From NCBI RefSeq assembly GCF_016545825.1, contig NC_052617.1, forward strand, positions 54,007,382 to 54,071,381: 64,000 nucleotides of DNA, in the 5' to 3' direction. Below, piece after piece: positions 11,174-22,928 of this stretch. How positions within the stretch are numbered: position 1 is the first letter of the stretch; every line of letters starts with the position of its first letter. Position numbers and translations under genes: made by a program. The notes under the pieces are model-generated. The model was not told the origin of the DNA. It was given only the letters and a program-made list of their open reading frames with translations, and searched no databases. The stretch is from Eucalyptus grandis (lineage: Eukaryota; Streptophyta; Magnoliopsida; Myrtales; Myrtaceae).

Positions 11174-12200
11174 GACTATACTAAACACAGTGAGATGGAT
11201 TAACATTTGATCAAACAAAATCTAGGTGCCAAGATAGTATGATTCTCATTTAAATCTGAAAACCGAGAGATATACTCACCAAAGTTGTCCCTGGTAAGAT
11301 TTTCTACAACTCATTTGACAAGTTAGGCATTGGTGATATCTATACACCAACTTGAGGGGGAGGGTAAGCATGAATCGCCAATTACGACTAATGGAGAAAT
11401 TGCTAAATTTGTGTTGTATAATGTTCTTATTTTGAGGATTAAGTAGATTCTTAACCAAGATAGTGCATAGCCTAAAATAGCTTTTGGTAGTTATTTCTCT
11501 ATATAACTATATATGTTTTTGTATCTATTCAGAAAAGATATTGAAGACAGAAAAACATCTCTAATCATCATAGTATCAGAGGAAAGATCCTATGGTTTTC
11601 TGCTATGACAAACCTCGATCCAAGAACTAAAAAAGGAAGTAACTAGACCTGATCAAATACCATGTGAGAAAAAGCCGATTTGCGCGCCAACAACATGACG
11701 AGAGTCTTTCTACAATTGCCATCCTTAATGACTTAGCGACCTAGATGATACAAGTCTTGACCCAAAATCACACTCTAACCCAAACATCAAACAACGATTC
11801 TTTCGCTGCATAGATTGGCGTTAAGTTGGACAACACCAATTATACCTTATGGTCCCAAGTTGTTGAGAAGTCTATTCTTGACAAAGACCGATTGGGATAT
11901 ATCAATGGGTACTTTCCACATGCTCAATTGACGGATCCAACCTTTAGGAAATGGAGAACTAAGAATGCAGATGTGAATGGATAGTTGATTAATTCCATGG
12001 ACCTGACCCTGATAAGCAATTTTATTCATTTTCCAACTGCAAAAATGATATGGGATTTTATTACAACAATTTCCTTTTTATGGAACTAACACTTCTCAAA
12101 TGTATGATTTGAAAAGACGTTTGACTAGAATGATACAAGGTGGAGGGTCCATTAAAACATATTATAATGGTCTTTAAGGTTAATGGAGATAAATCGACTT
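11174..12200 (+). mobile_element. Decayed copia relic: pol end - LTR - gag start
   Basis: From about 11174 to 11352 the plus strand encodes a broken copia RNase H tail (TKH.EMD near 11174, then DILTKVVPGKIFYNSFDKLG and a stop). A polypurine tract (gagggggaggg) follows at about 11353. About 200 bp of LTR-like sequence ends in CA at 11567, and a degenerate primer-binding site TAGTATCAGAGG lies at 11571-11582. A gag start comes after that, with the copia gag motif KLDNTNYTLWSQVVEKSI near 11832 and later text such as FPTAKMIWDF. Stops and frameshifts are frequent throughout. The order pol-LTR-gag means two internal regions share one LTR, as after unequal LTR recombination. Both outer LTRs are missing or unrecognisable. 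Confidence 0.75.
11360..11567 (+). repeat. Shared LTR of the decayed copia relic
   Basis: The boundaries are set by the polypurine tract on the left and by the CA plus degenerate primer-binding site on the right. The 5' TG is no longer evident, so the left edge is approximate. Confidence 0.6.
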
Positions 12201-13024
12201 CTATTGAGGGTCCATTGAAACATATTACATGCTGTTCATACGTAATTTGTTAGTCCGGAGATCTACATTTATGTTAGTGTATGCACCGTAATCCTATCTT
12301 TCATTTTAAGGTTACCCTAGCAAGTAATATGGGTATGATCTGCCAAGAAACTTTAACTTTTATGAGTGGATGGAATAGTATTTCGTGTGGATACGGAACA
12401 GAAAAAGATAGAAGTGATGGAAGCTACTGAAATAATTTCTCAAATTAACCTTATGGCAAGAAATCTACTTTCCATCGCCAAAGAGACTAAGGCCTTACAA
12501 ATCAATCCCAGAAGTTCTCTTCGCCTCATAAACCTATTTGGTGCCTCTAAGACAGAAGGTTTCACGAGAGCATTTGGGAAGGTATGTGGCATTGAACAAG
12601 CCGGATAGGATCAAGGACGACCGGGTTGATCTTCAAAGGACGGCGTCGTTTTTCACGATCTGGCGTGAAGGTCCCCTATTGGGTTCAATCCTTGATTTTT
12701 AAGTAGTTGCCAGGAGCTTAAGCCATTCTCTATCTGTCGAACGTGCTTCTGCCCAAGTTGTCCGTGTCTGCTTACCCCTCTCGAGGTTAGAATTCCTGCC
12801 TTCTTGGTTGGCAAGAATCCTCTTAATAAGTCCGAGTTGACTTTTCTGCCAAAATTAGAATATTGTTTGCGGTGACTTTATATGCTAATATTTGTACGTT
12901 GTTCATTGTAATTATGATGTTTTTCCAAAATTTAGATTGTTGTTTCGCATCTTGACTAACCACCCTATAGAAGATGTCATTAAAGGTTATCAAATCCTAA
13001 TGAAATGAATATAGCGGTGGCTTG
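12201..13024. other. Intergenic, possible further retroelement remnant
   Basis: A short open frame at 12366-12608 (80 codons, plus strand) has no recognisable family. It directly follows the gag relic and may be debris from the same or a nested element. I see no intact gene. Confidence 0.35.
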
Positions 13025-13033
13025 CTAGAAAGG

Positions 13034-13878
13034 AGAGGTGTCAAAATGAGTCGTTAATAGGTCAAGTCTTATTTCTCAAAGCATTCATAATGGGTTTTAA
13101 AAATAAAGAGGCTATTTTAAAATATATGAGTCTTGAATAGGTCTGCTTAGACCAATTTATCAACCCATTAAAAGTGAACCAATTTATAGAGAGAGACTAT
13201 CTTCTCTATTTAACTTTACAAAAATATTTTTTTATAAAAATCAAAATTATAATTATTTTTTTTAATTTTCTTTTCTTTTCTTTTCTTTCTTTTTCCTCCA
13301 GTCGCCAACACGGTAATGGCCGGCGAGCCTCGAGCTCACCGATGTCCGGCGAGCTTGAGCTCGCTCGCCCGATCCGACGAGGGGAGCTCGAGCTCGCCCG
13401 ATGCCGATGAGCCTTGAGCTCGCCCGATTTGGTGAGGTGGAGGCCTTGCCTACGGCTAAAGAGGCTCTAGCTCACCGGATCTAGCGAGCTCGAGGCCCGA
13501 TGGCCGGCCAAAGAAGAAGAAGAAGAACAAAAAAAGAAAAAAGAAAATTAAAATTAAAGATTATATTTAAAAAAATAATTAAAAATTTAATTTTAAAAAA
13601 TAATTAAAATTCGATTTTTGAAAATAATTATTTTAAAAATTATAAAAATTGTCCATTAAATTTGTGTTGTATAAAACTATTTTAGCAATATCATTTTTTT
13701 AAACATATATATAAGAAGTAAGTTTTTTTTAAGTTTAGTTAAATGGGTCGGACATGGGTCGGAAAATTTACATTAAGAATAAATGGATTATAAATGGATT
13801 AATGGATCAATTTGGATCGGATCATTAATGATCCAACCCAAACCTGACCCGACTCGACCCACCCATTTAACACCTGTA
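13034..13878. mobile_element. MULE-like foldback element with GC-rich core
   Basis: The left end (AGAGGTGTCAAAATGAGTC) and the reverse complement of the right end (TACAGGTGTTAAATGGGTG) match well. The near-identical nine-mers ctagaaagg (13025-13033) and ctggaaagt (13879-13887) may be an aged target duplication, with 7 of 9 bases matching. A T-rich arm, a GC-rich core (about 13300-13510, repeated 'gagctcgagctcgcc' words) and an A-rich arm give the same architecture as the element at 477-1454, with different sequence. No transposase is present. Confidence 0.6.
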
Positions 13879-13939
13879 CTGGAAAGTCATTACTTGATCC
13901 ACGATAGAGATTTTTTTTTTTGGTCGGTTCCACAATAGA

Positions 13940-14286
13940 GATTGGAGGAAAGCTAGCAGAACTACATTTCACTACTGATCTCACAAAGCACGATCCTTTA
14001 ATCATCTAACTAATGATGTTCAGAATTTCCACTAGAAATTTACCTTCTGAGTGCAAAAGGAAATCAAAAAGTAATCACATCAAATACACTTAATATGCAT
14101 ATGTAATTCCAAGTCATCTATCGGCACCAGTGATTGGAGGAAAGCTAGCAGAACTATATTTCACTACTGATCTCACAAAGCACGATCCTTTAATCATCTA
14201 ACTAATGATGTTCAGAATTTCCACTAGAAATTGACCTTCTGAGTGCAAAAGAAAATCAAAAAGTAATCACATTAAATACACTTAAG
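13940..14286. repeat. Direct duplication of about 155 bp
   Basis: The block starting gattggaggaaagctagcag at 13940 recurs at 14132. The two copies are about 97% alike through tcacat.aaatacactta and are separated by about 37 bp. They lie just downstream of the bHLH79 stop codon, so at least one copy could be in its 3' UTR. Confidence 0.9.
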
Positions 14287-14460
14287 ATGTTGTATGGAAC
14301 CAGATGCGCTTTCTACAAAGAGATGGATCTACGACATTATAAATCAATGGGGCGTGTGTAATAATTCATGCGCAGGATGTAATTTCTCTTTGGTGAATAA
14401 TCTCTCACAGCCATCTTATTCCACAGTGCTTTTAGATCCAGTGTGCCGTGCTTCTTGAGA

Positions 14461-17400
14461 TCACATCGGCCTCTCGAAACCCCCACCTAACTGCATATGC
14501 AACCATTCTGATTGCGATCCTTGACTGTACTGTCTTGCTGCTTGCGAAGCATGCATCACCCCAGTTGCATCAAATGGCTGCCCACCAAGCTGAAATCCAA
14601 AAGGCCACTTGATTTAGAAGAACACGGAACCTGCTACTGAACTTAATGCATAGCTTCCAAGAGATTTTGTTCTATATTCACAGATCTACCGTGCAGGGTA
14701 CCAAAGTGAGAGGCAGTATTAAGCAGTAGGAAAAAAAAATGAGTAAAAAGTGCACCAAAAATACTGACTGTCAATATAAGCAGGAGGGCAAAATCAGTGA
14801 GTGTTAGATGAAAATCACTGAAGATCACTGACTGGACCCATTATAGTGACATACAAGACTCATTAATGAAACACACATCCACTTTGTAATGAGCAGATCC
14901 AAAAAGAGAACAGTGGATGAAACCCTAAAACAGAAACCTAAGTTCCATATTTGTAGGGAAGGAGCTTGTGCTTTGATAGAGTAGGAGAGTTGGAGACTGC
15001 CTCATCCGTAAGTAGCAGTTACTCCATCTGGGCTTGTTGCATGTGGTTCTGCCTAGGTTATTCTGCGTGTCCAAAATGAGAGCAAACTTCAAGACGTTCC
15101 CATTGATCTTCCGGTATTGTGGGCAAAGCTTTTAGAGTGCCAACAATTTTAAGGATACAAAGATCATACATGAACTCTCTATCTCTAACTCTCATCTCTC
15201 AATGTAACCCCTTCATAATGTGGCTGACTCATCTAATATAATATACAGCTTTTCCTATTTGGTCAATAATGCACCTTCTCACCATGGTAATACCATCAGA
15301 AAAGTGAATATGATCATTCTAATACTTGCTTTTAGCAAATCTAAGACGAGCTTCTTTGACCTCAACCTATACCTAGTTGTTTTGAATTTTAAGGCACAAC
15401 ATTTCTCTATCACACCATAATTCTTCTAAACCAGTAACAAAGCTTAAATGGTACTTCATTAAAGATAGTTGCTTCTCATTCCCAAATGCGACGCATATCA
15501 AGATCTGAGCTACCATAGTCCTCCTCCTCGTTCCCAAACGTGACGCATGCTTTCCAAGATCTGAGCTACCATGGTCCTCCTCCATTCTGAAGGGCATGCA
15601 TCACGTATACTCTACTCTGAGAGGGCTTGCCCTCTCTCACAGGCCCCCCAGATGGCACTATTGGTTCCCCTCGATAGACTAGAAAAAAACCCTACCAAGT
15701 TCTAATGGCATCCACAAGTCACATCATGCAAGAAATTTTGCTTACCTGGCCAATTCAGCCGTTTAAAATTATCATGCAAACTGGAGCACAATGAAAACAA
15801 CATACAGGAACACCAGTCTTCATTATCAAGTCTCAGAAGGTACTTCATACTTTTATGTTCAAAGGCTATCTGAATATTTTAGAAGTTGTTCAACTAAAAC
15901 TCACATCTTTTGCTGGAAATCCATCAATAGTAGGATTGATGTTCATCCTTGAATTGACTGCTTCAAGCTTCATTGATAAGAACTACAACAATCATATCAG
16001 TTTGTTAGCACAAAAAATCCAAAGTCATAGTGTTGATGAAATGCTTAAGATGGAAAATTACCTCGACCTGATTCTGCAGTGACTGAATGTAGTTGATAAT
16101 CTCATCAAGGATGAGTGCTTTTCCAATAACCTGATCAAAAGGAAATATTAAGAACAACTCGGATGACCCGATCAAAAGCTGGAAATCTTGCAAGTGATAA
16201 TCGCAAATTATCTAAATACTAAAACATCATTATAAAATTTGAAAATCATGAGACACCTTGTTGCATCCAGGGACTAAGTCTTGAAGAATCTTCATCCGCT
16301 CACTGATCTTTTCTCTCCTTGCCTGCCAAATAAGATGGGACACCGAAAGAGCTTGTAAAAAGCACTTAAACCGAATCGCTTGTGCCTTATGCTCAGCCAA
16401 ATAGACCATGTGAGATGAAATTGGAAAATGAATTATAGAGCACATATGACACAGTTTTATTGACTCCTCTGAAACTTTGAGAGTATTTTAGTGAATCGAA
16501 GAATTTGACTTACTCTCTCAGCTAGGCTATGACTATCTGTAGCTTGGCCTCTTCGTGCTCTGACATGAATATAATCCTTCTTTGGTGGTTCAGAGGGCTT
16601 TGCAATCTGTCCAGCCTGCTTATCACCAGCAGCAGAACTTGATTCTCCTTCAGCTCTTGATCCACCATTGTCATGCCTTGAAACCAGTGACTTTATGCGC
16701 TTTCCATTTGACATGTTCTATAGAAATAAAGCACAAACCATCATTCCCAGAAATATAACCCAAAGATCAACTGCGATGTGTTAAATTACTCCGTAATTCT
16801 TTGAACACACTTTGGATGAAGATGGGGCCTTGAACACTTCCGTCTATAAGTTGATCCTCTTCAATATTTTCTAACTGGCTGAAAAATATGAATTTTGACA
16901 GTGATATTGCGGTGTCACAACTGAAATTCCCAGCAAAGAATATGATATTACTGATCAATGACACTGAATTTTGAATTTGCTCCCCAAGATCACAAGAGTA
17001 AGACAATTTGTGCTTTTGCAGCAGCCGAATCTCAATGAACTGGCCACATCATCGACTTTATAATTTGCTAGCTTTAAGTAAATTCACATCTATGATCCAA
17101 TTCATGGAACCAAAAGGAACACAATTCAAAGCTAACAGAGTTCTTCATTTCCAGCAACTAAACCAGTGAAGAAAATAACACCCGGACTATCGAATTTCCA
17201 GTTTTTTTTTTTTTTTTTTTTTGCCAGATGAGCAAAGCGGCAGCTCAGAAGGTCATACATCCAATTTAACACACCACAAACTCTAGACAAAATGTTCCCT
17301 TTTTTCTGCCTTCCATTTTCTCGCCAACGAAACAGAGAATTCCCAGTTTCAAAGAAGGAAAAGGAAACACGCACGCACAAGACAGAACCTTCATATAAGA

Positions 17401-17714
17401 AGCAAAAGAAAAACAGAGTAACGAACCAGATCATTGGCACTACTAGTGGACACCATTTTGGAGGACTCGTCCTCCGAACTCACATCCTTCCTCTTCCTCC
17501 CAATTCCTCCACCACCGCTTTGCTCCGTCACGGTGGACACCTCCGCCGACCCGTCCCGGTTCATCTGACCATCCAAGAACCCGCTCAAATTCCCCATTCG
17601 GAGCCCCAACCCGCCATTACCCGGCTCCCCATTGAACGGCCAAATCTCAGCCAAACTGTAGGAAGATGGGTTCGCAGCGGAGAACGAAGATTCATTGACA
17701 ATTGGAGGATCCAT
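14461..17714 (-). CDS. BHLH79: bHLH transcription factor, bHLH79-like
   Basis: This nuclear basic helix-loop-helix factor should bind E-box/G-box DNA as a dimer. It has six exons: 17714-17427, 16717-16514, 16322-16257, 16130-16062, 15982-15905 and 14589-14461. All introns are GT-AG and the total is 834 nt (277 aa) with no frameshift. The N terminus begins [20 protein letters not shown] and shares the IWPF motif of Arabidopsis bHLH79. The basic region ([16 protein letters not shown], end of exon 2) keeps the H-E-R DNA-contact residues. Exon 3 (66 nt) and exon 4 encode the helices ([37 protein letters not shown]). The C terminus has [11 protein letters not shown], a subfamily hallmark. The 5' flank carries GA microsatellites. 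Identity is strong at subfamily level; orthology is inferred. The downstream GALT6-like gene agrees with the Arabidopsis arrangement. Confidence 0.93.
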
Positions 17715-20700
17715 CTTTTGACACGGACCCAGAATCAACCGCCGTACAGGAATCTGATCCGAGAGCTCAGCTAACAAAAAGGCGGAAACTTTCCTTGTTT
17801 CATCCTTTCTTTTTTCTCTTTTTTTTACAGCTTATAATCTTCTCCCTCGGCCATGACTGATGAGAGTTGGTTCTGAAGCTTTTGAAGGAGTGAGAGAGCG
17901 AGTCAAGTGAGTGATGGAGGTTGGGGAGGTCTAGCTTTGCAGGCTGACAGGGCTGTTTATGTAGTGATTAGGAGAAACAGAGTGTGGACACTAGAGGTTG
18001 AGATAGGGACATTAGTGGGTGATCATAGTGTGTATGTGTTAGAGAGAGAGAGAGAGAGTTTCTGCCTGCAGGTAGAGGAAAGTGGTGGGCACTGCGCACA
18101 TTGCCTTTTCTAACGTTGAGAACGAACTGTGAAACGCACAGAGACAGAGAGAGAGAGAGGGAGGGAGGGAGGGAGAGCGAGTGGGGACCCCGAAAGCTGG
18201 TGAGACTGCGTCCCATGTTTGTGTGATGTTACGCATGCAGTGAAAGCTGCAAGCTTTTTTTTTCAATTATTATTGCCATTCATTAGTTGGGTGAAGAGGA
18301 AATTTACTCTGGAAGAAAGAGGTGCAGAAGCAGCAGCGGGTAAAGCTGAGCATGAGATTTCTCTAGTGCCTTCTACCCTCTGAATCTGACCCACCAATTT
18401 TTCACTCTTTAGCTGAAAATTGTTTTTTTTTTTTTTCTGCCCAAACGATATGAATGTCAAGCCATTATGTTCCCTCCTTCCCCATGTAAATAAATGAACA
18501 TACTCTAGGTAGCTCTGTTAAAGCAACGACGTGTTTTTACCCTTGTTGATAGAACATTTCTTTTGAGATATTAAAGGATACAGATAAAGATCCGGTCCTT
18601 GCGATATACTCATTTCGCATGTAATGTAAGATAAAAGATACTTGCACTACGATGGACTTAATAATAATTCTAAATATTCTCTCGTTTATCTAGATTTCTA
18701 TCTATAGAGCTTGAAAAATTGCATTTGTATTGGAATAGCAGTTACTTAAGCGAGGTTGAAATAAAAAGGTGTCATCTTTTGCTAGTAAAAGGAATGGAGA
18801 CATAAGACAAATAAAATCTCGATGGGTCCTGTTGGAGTCAAAAGTGAAGAGAAACTTCATCGTGCAGTCATCTCCTCACTTTGGAGGCCCCTAGTCTTGC
18901 AATGGAAGATATCATTCGACCTTCTTTATTTTCCGGGTTCACATACATAGATGAATCACGTTAACTAAAAAAGGCGTGTGCATACAAGAACTTGTAAACC
19001 CTAGACAAAAATTATATATCTGAGAAGTGTGTAATCCTGACCACTTTTAATTTGTGTGAGTCATGCCAAGCCACACAAGTTGTAGGGTACACACTCCACG
19101 AGGAGTTGGAACAAAATAGAAAGGGCCAGAGCAAGAAAAGTCAAAGAAGATCCATTAAAGCTGTGATGTTGCTCCCGAGTTCAAATATTTCCAGACTTAA
19201 AATTTGTCAAACTAGTCTTTGAGCTCTTGCCCTTTCTGGACTCCGGGAGAGAGAAGGTACCTGGATGGTATCGGCCTTTTTCTCTCTCTTGCAGTATCAA
19301 GGATTCAGAAACAGGGCCATACATGCAAAATATGTGCCAAGATACATTGCGTGGACCCGTGAAATTTTTTTGCTGCGGATAAGAACAATCAGACACCTAC
19401 TTTAATCAGTATGAAGAATCTGATATCTCGACACCAATACTTAAAAGCGGTGTTCGTTTCGCGCATATGAGTAGAGTGGACGGATGTTTTCTGCACTTCG
19501 TATATGTCACAGCAAGAACACGACGAAAAAATAAAAGTACTCGCTCGTTCTTCGCCCGAACGGCTTAGAAAGATCGCAATCGCTATCTTAGATTTAGAAT
19601 TCCTATTCGTTACTCGTCAATTCTTTCTCGGTTGGTCTGGTGGAATTATTGCATGTCAGAATAAGCTGTCGATGTTCGTATTGGCCTCCCTCCACAAGCT
19701 CTTGCCTAACTTGCTTAGCAGAAATCTGCTGTGCAGATCAGCAGCCATCATACGCCCTATAAAGTCTCTTTGGACAGTCCCTAAAGTGGCTGTTTTCTTC
19801 ATGTGCCTCTCTCTCTCTTTCTCTCTCTCTAACAAGTGTCCAATCCTACGTCATCTAAAACCTGCACATGCTACATAAGAATATGAAGTGATGTTCCTCA
19901 TGTCAATATCACACTTCACTGTTACATACCCAACAAAAAAGAAAAGGAGATGGGACTATTGGTTTGTTGGGCAAGATGCATGTGATGTTTAAAAGTATGT
20001 GCCTTGCCAGATAAAGAAGGTGGTAGCTGATGAAAGCAAAGAACTTAAGAAGATGAAGGGATGTCCTGTGCACGTTATCGAGCTGCAGTGGATTCCAGGA
20101 CGTGTCAAAACCCCAAGCGCTTGAAGATTACATTTCAAAGGCTCCACGCAAAGATGTTTACACTCACTTCATCGTTCAAGGATGGACTAGTCGCATGCAC
20201 TGTACACATTTTTATACTTGCTACAACTTCAAATTTCTTATTATATCCCACTAAAATTTTCTTCTGTGAAAGAACTTGGACATTAATCAAGAAACCAATT
20301 ACCCGGTTTTTATTAAACTAGAATAATGTCAAGCAAGAAACTTGATTGTTCACTACAAGGAAAGAGGCTTTGGAAAATGATTCTACGTTTGCATTTCTAA
20401 TTCCTTATTATCAGCCGAGAAATGTCTAAAAACGAACTTCATTGATATTGATAGGATTATTTTAATTATTTCTATTAATTAATTATTATTATTATATATG
20501 GCAAATGATGTTACATATGATACGAAAGGGATTACCCAACAATCTCGTCACTATAAAGCCAAGGTATCGAGTCACCAAAATGAAAGTTGACCTTTCCTAG
20601 ATCGACAAGTGTGCGCATGAAATGTCAATTTTTCCCACAAGCTTTTACCAAAAGGTTAAGAGCATCTCTTTCAATTCGAGGAAGGACAACTGAGGTTCCT

Positions 20701-21087
20701 CTAGGATAAGATTGCTAAATTAGGTAACTGCTCTTACGCAGCGTAGAGCAATGGCTCACACCTCTCGCATGCCTACCTATTTTCATTAGCCCAAAAAGAA
20801 TGCCATATTTTCGTCTTTTATTTTGGAATTTCCTCTTTTGGGTATGATGAGTGCTATTTCACATTGGAAGAAGAGCGTCTGTTGCCTACCCACTATTTTG
20901 GAGTGAAACCCATGAAGCAGGCCCATTTTGATGAGCTTTTGGGTCACAGCAATGAGCTCAGGTAGTGCTGAGAGGGCCGATGAGTAAATTAATGTTGGGC
21001 TTCTATGTTGCAGCAGAAATGGGCTTCCTCTTGGCGATTCAAGCGTGGAGACCGATTCCCCCAGTTCTGATGTCAACTTTATGAAAT
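17715..21087. other. Intergenic; bHLH79 5' region and no other gene seen
   Basis: The first about 500 bp are the likely promoter and 5' UTR of bHLH79, with GA-rich microsatellites at about 18042-18058 and 18140-18180. Open frames at 19504-19878 and 20061-20321 (plus) have no recognisable family, contain Ser/Leu-rich low-complexity text and lack obvious splice context. I treat them as non-coding. No tRNA or known microRNA mature sequence was recognised. Confidence 0.45.
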
Positions 21088-21247
21088 GGAATACATTATC
21101 AGCGCATACCATTCTGTCTATGACAAAAGTATGAACCCACCACATAAGAAGATGTTTAGCAGGTGCTGGAATACATTATCAGCGCATACCATTCTGTCTA
21201 TGACAAAAGTATGAACCCACCACATAAGAAGATGTTTAGCAGGTGCT
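21088..21247. repeat. Perfect 80-bp tandem duplication
   Basis: The unit starting ggaatacattatcagcgcat occurs at 21088 and again at 21168 with no mismatch that I can see. It lies just downstream of the MYB-like gene's stop codon. Confidence 0.95.
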
Positions 21248-21341
21248 GAACACTTTGGAACTCCATTATTTTGTACTTCTTTAGCAGAAATCCCATCTCA
21301 ATTCTAGTTAGGAAATTTAGCAGTTCAGTGCCTTAGTTTAA

Positions 21342-22614
21342 TTAGTAGAGTGGCTCCTCCCATAGTTCAGGAAACTCCATGAACATCTCCTCGTTCTGGT
21401 TCAAAATGGATTCCACAAATGAACCATCTGAGGATGGAATTGATGACCCTTTATGGCCATTGCTTGTGCCATTCTGATGAAAACCTCCTGTCTCATTACC
21501 TTCCTCTCTGCCCTCATTCTTGATCTCACTCTGTGGTCTCATCCTGATCCCTTCCTTCGAAAGTTCAGCTGGCAAAGTTGGGTCTTCAATAAGAAAATCA
21601 CTCCATCTGAAGCTCTGCAGTGCTGCGGACCGGGTGGAAGAGGAAGAAGTGGGAGGCAAGGACGAGGTATTCAAAGGCATGAATGTCGCTTTGCCATGTG
21701 CAGAGCAAGTTGAGGCTTCTGTGACCAACTTTATGGCATGAAGCTGGGCAAGAAGGTCTAGGGAGTGATTGTTTTGGGCAGTGTCTGTGTCAGTTCTACT
21801 TGTTACGTTTGGTGGTGTTTGGTGGGTGTTTAGGTCTGAAAATGCTTGGGGTGGATCCATGGACCCGATTTGGCTTTCTCTCGTGGTGCCGTCTATGTTT
21901 CCATAGTCTCTCAGGACTTGAGAGAAAGGCTTGTGCGTAACCGGGTCAATCCCCATCTCTTTCAGCTTCTTCCGGAGCTTGGTATTCCAGTGGTTCTTCA
22001 CATCGTTGTCAGTCCTCCTGGAAGTTGCTGGGCGATGATGGACCACCTAAAACCAAACCATTGTTTATATATCTGTGAAGAGAGACACCTTACTGCTTTT
22101 AAATCAGTCTCAAATAAACTTTATCTTATAAAATCATCCATAAACCAAGTTAAATGAAAATAGTTGGAACATTTTCAATAGCAGTCAAAGATTGATGAGA
22201 ATTTCGCAAAGTACAAATTTTCAATTCTTGGCGATGCACCTGCTGCCTATGATTACATGGAGCCTGATTATGAGCTCCTCTTCCTGTGGTGTGAAGACCT
22301 CATGCTTCGAATCTGGTTGATGGTAATTGCTCCATCTGGGCTTGCAACTTTTCCCCACATCTTCTAAGACCTGCACAATTTAGTCAGGCATAGCAATCAG
22401 ACATTGTGAGATGCGTGAAAAGTGGTCTCACAATTGGGTCCGCAATCTCTAGATCCAACTTTTGATTAATGTTACGAAACACTATGCCAACGTTACCTGC
22501 TTTTCGGGGGGCAAGGCCCCAATTTCCGGTCCCTTGAACGATCGTCCTTGGGTCTTCTTCAGTAGCCCAAGGACCCCGTCTATTGTTCGTCTTGTCAGTG
22601 CAAGGGGGTCTCAT
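21342..22614 (-). pseudogene. MYB35: R2R3-MYB gene, MYB35/TDF1-like, degenerate
   Basis: MYB35/TDF1 proteins control tapetum development in anthers. There are three exons: 22614-22497, 22370-22240 and 22046-21342. Introns are in the usual R2R3-MYB positions, so this is not a retrocopy. Exon 3 carries [31 protein letters not shown] and a C terminus ([12 protein letters not shown]) like TDF1. Exon 2 is 131 nt instead of the conserved 130 because GGG became GGGG in the R2 CGKSC codons. Exon 3 lacks one base at the LPGRTDN codons. Independently, R2 is about four residues short between its first two tryptophans (GPWATEEDPRTIVQGTGNWG), the M-G-R start is altered, and R..WTNYLRPDLKH has become PRWSNYHQPDSKH. 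The shortened R2 argues for real decay even if the two single-base indels are assembly errors. Confidence 0.75.
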
Positions 22615-22764
22615 CTGCTAAATCCAAAAACATATACTGATGATGAAAAGGGGAGGAAAAAGCAGAATGAAAACGACAAAAAGTATCATGAAATCATCTA
22701 TAGACGAGTAATAGAGAGCATGTTGATGCAAGCTTCAATCTTCTTTTTGCTCTTTCAGAGAAAG

Positions 22765-22916
22765 TTTGATTTGTGATTAGGCTAACATGTATAAGAGCAA
22801 AGGAGGCACGAAAAGTGTGCCCTTCTTCTCCTGCAGGTACTTTGATTTGTGATTAGGCTAACATGTATAAGAGCAAAGGAGGCACGAAAAGTGTGCCCTT
22901 CTTCTCCTGCTGGTGC
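22765..22916. repeat. 76-bp tandem duplication
   Basis: The unit tttgatttgtgattaggcta... cttctcctgc occurs at 22765 and at 22841, essentially identical. It is followed by a short (tggtgc)n run to about 22928. Confidence 0.93.
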
Positions 22917-22928
22917 TGGTGCTGGTGC

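Noticed and set aside
12366..12608. Open frame of 80 codons after the gag relic
   Set aside because: No family resemblance. It follows retroelement debris and is probably part of it.
19504..20321. Plus-strand open frames of 124 and 86 codons between bHLH79 and MYB
   Set aside because: No recognisable family, low-complexity Ser/Leu stretches and no supporting splice sites or neighbours.
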